Source: CAZIVP01 sp964542915 (GTDB lineage: Bacteria; Calditrichota; Calditrichia; Calditrichales; Calditrichaceae). Taken from it: a DNA stretch of 14,590 nucleotides. Positions 13,423 through 14,590 of the stretch are shown one piece after another (within the stretch, counting starts at the first letter, position 1; each line of letters starts with the position of its first letter). The notes beneath the pieces were generated by a model. That model made no database searches and was not told the DNA's origin. It was given only the letters and a program-made list of their open reading frames with translations. The position numbers were made by a program, and so were the translations under genes. Location: the NCBI GenBank assembly GCA_964542915.1, contig CAZIVP010000035.1, positions 1-14,590 of the forward strand, given 5' to 3'.

Positions 13423-14463
13423 CTAAAACCCTCTCTGCTTCACCTTCTCCCAATCCGCTTTGACCATAATTTTCACCAGCTCTTCAAAGGTAACCTTGTG
13501 CGCCCAGCCCAGTTCTTTCTTCGCTTTGCCGGCGTCGCCGACCAACAGGTCCACCTCCGTTGGGCGGTAATAACCGGGATCGATCGCAACCCTGACTTTG
13601 CCGGTCTTTTTTTCGATGCCCCGTTCGTGTTCGTTTGCGCCCTGCCATTCCAGCTCCATATCCATTTCTTTAAACGCCCGCCCGGCGAATTCGCGCACGG
13701 AGTGGGTCTCGCCGGTAGCGATCACAAAATCGTCCGCTTTATCGTGTTGTAAAATTAGCCACATCGCTTTCGCGTATTCCGGCGCATAGCCCCAGTCCCG
13801 TTTGGCGTTGAGGTTGCCCAGCAGCAGCGTCTCCTGCAAACCCTCCTTGATGCGCGCCGCAGCGCGGGAGATTTTACGCGTAACGAAGGTGCCGCCGCGT
13901 CTCGGCGACTCGTGGTTGAAGAGAATGCCGTTGCATGCGAAGATATCGTACGCTTCGCGGTAATTCTTGATGATCCAGTAAGCGTACAATTTCGCTACAC
14001 CGTAGGGCGACCGCGGGTAGAACGGCGTCCGCTCCGACTGTGGAACTTCCTGCGCCTTGCCGTACAGCTCGCTGGTCGATGCCTGGTAAAAACGCGTTTT
14101 AATACCGGTTTCGCGGATGGCGTCTATGAATCGCAGCGTTCCTACACCGTCCACTTCCGCCGTGTATTCGGGCACCTCAAAGCTCACCTTAACATGGCTC
14201 TGTGCACCGAGATTATAGATTTCATCGGGTTCGATCTTTTCAAGCAGGCGGTTCAGATTGCTGGAATCCGTCAGGTCGCCGTAATGCAGAAACATTTTTA
14301 CATCGTGGATCTTGGGATTATGAAACAGATGATCGAGCCGGCCGGTATTGAATGAACTGCTGCGCCGAATGATGCCGTGCACCTCGTAGCCTTTATCAAT
14401 GAGGAATTCCGTTAAATAGGAACCGTCCTGTCCGGTAATGCCCGTAATCAATGCTTTTTTCAT
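13423..14463 (-). CDS. gmd: GDP-mannose 4,6-dehydratase
   Basis: This 346-residue SDR enzyme removes water from GDP-D-mannose to give GDP-4-keto-6-deoxymannose, the first step to GDP-L-fucose (or GDP-rhamnose or perosamine in other organisms). The NADP loop GITGQDG is at 8-14, followed by GIIRRSSSFNTGRLDHL; the active site has TSE at 130-132 and Tyr154-x3-Lys158 in SPYGVAK, and the family stretch NHESPRRGGTFVTRKI follows. Length and ATG start (14463) are normal. With fcl next in line the fucose route is the likely one. GC-rich, no anomalies. Confidence 0.96.
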   Translation of the reverse strand: MKKALITGITGQDGSYLTEFLIDKGYEVHGIIRRSSSFNTGRLDHLFHNPKIHDVKMFLHYGDLTDSSNLNRLLEKIEPDEIYNLGAQSHVKVSFEVPEYTAEVDGVGTLRFIDAIRETGIKTRFYQASTSELYGKAQEVPQSERTPFYPRSPYGVAKLYAYWIIKNYREAYDIFACNGILFNHESPRRGGTFVTRKISRAAARIKEGLQETLLLGNLNAKRDWGYAPEYAKAMWLILQHDKADDFVIATGETHSVREFAGRAFKEMDMELEWQGANEHERGIEKKTGKVRVAIDPGYYRPTEVDLLVGDAGKAKKELGWAHKVTFEELVKIMVKADWEKVKQRGF

Positions 14464-14590
14464 AATTTTTTGTTTTCGGATATTAGCAATCAGCTTTTAA
14501 CCGATGGCTGATGGCAGGGTTAGAAATCAGAAATTAGAAACCGAAAAGCGTCCAAATTCTTCCCTACTACCCCTTTTTTACTTTTTCCTT
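14464..14590. repeat. Upstream region of gmd with composite repeat R7
   Basis: About 55 nt after the gmd start are AT-rich and unremarkable (possible leader), with a TCAGCTTTTAACCGATGGCT stretch resembling blocks in R1 and R4. From 14520 to the window end is the 71-nt repeat shared with R6. Confidence 0.75.
14520..14590 (+). repeat. 71-nt perfect direct repeat, right copy
   Basis: Identical to 11493-11563; the true end may lie beyond the window. Confidence 0.93.

Noticed and set aside
1..14590. tRNA, rRNA or known riboswitch
   Set aside because: I saw no cloverleaf, CCA end or conserved riboswitch core in the intergenic stretches, all of which are leader or repeat sequence.

Overview
The window reads as a surface-polysaccharide (O-antigen, capsule or exopolysaccharide) locus of a Gram-negative-like bacterium. 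It is interrupted by a 5.5 kb island of small toxin-antitoxin (TA) pairs separated by dispersed repeats. Every gene I can support is on the minus strand, so transcription runs from high to low coordinates. I cannot name the organism. A low-GC genome with a patchy GC-rich component, dense TA pairs, a GxxExxY protein and a beta-helix lipoprotein ending in a NNYWGT motif fits an FCB-group or Calditrichota-like bacterium, but this is a weak guess.

Layout in transcription order. (1) 14463-11835: gmd and fcl, the two enzymes that turn GDP-mannose into GDP-L-fucose. The whole gmd-fcl gap is filled by a 640 bp inverted-repeat-bounded segment carrying a GxxExxY (PDDEXK-like) gene. (2) 11402-6879: five TA pairs, all in the same direction: MntA/HepT, DUF4258/DUF2283, HicA/HicB, DUF433/DUF5615 and a VapB-like/PIN pair. 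They are separated by 270-590 bp of composite repeats, always in the same orientation. Two of the five toxin genes (hicA and the DUF5615 gene) carry an in-frame TAA with the rest of the frame preserved, so they look like recently silenced toxins. (3) 6288-1: UDP-glucuronate 4-epimerase, a beta-helix lipoprotein, an alpha-1,2-fucosyltransferase-like GT11 enzyme, a Wzx-type flippase, a sulfotransferase and an FkbM methyltransferase (cut by the window edge). Their gaps are -4 to 47 bp, so they probably form one operon.

How it fits together: Gmd and Fcl make GDP-L-fucose, which the GT11 enzyme can use; the epimerase supplies UDP-galacturonate; Wzx would flip the lipid-linked unit; the sulfotransferase and FkbM protein could decorate it. 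This predicts a fucose- and galacturonate-containing glycan that may be sulfated and methylated. That is inference from gene content.

Base composition changes sharply. The gmd/fcl end is GC-rich (37/60 G+C in 12121-12180) and the transferase end is very AT-rich (15/60 in 361-420). The step near the transferase end falls inside the lipoprotein gene, between its N-terminal domain and its beta-helix. Apart from the TA genes, the island is nearly all repeat: ten copies of a GCGTTCTCGGCGG-type core, four copies of a CACCGCGC hairpin, 10-nt periodic ATCYGTGNNN tracts, and long near-identical direct repeats bracketing individual gene modules.
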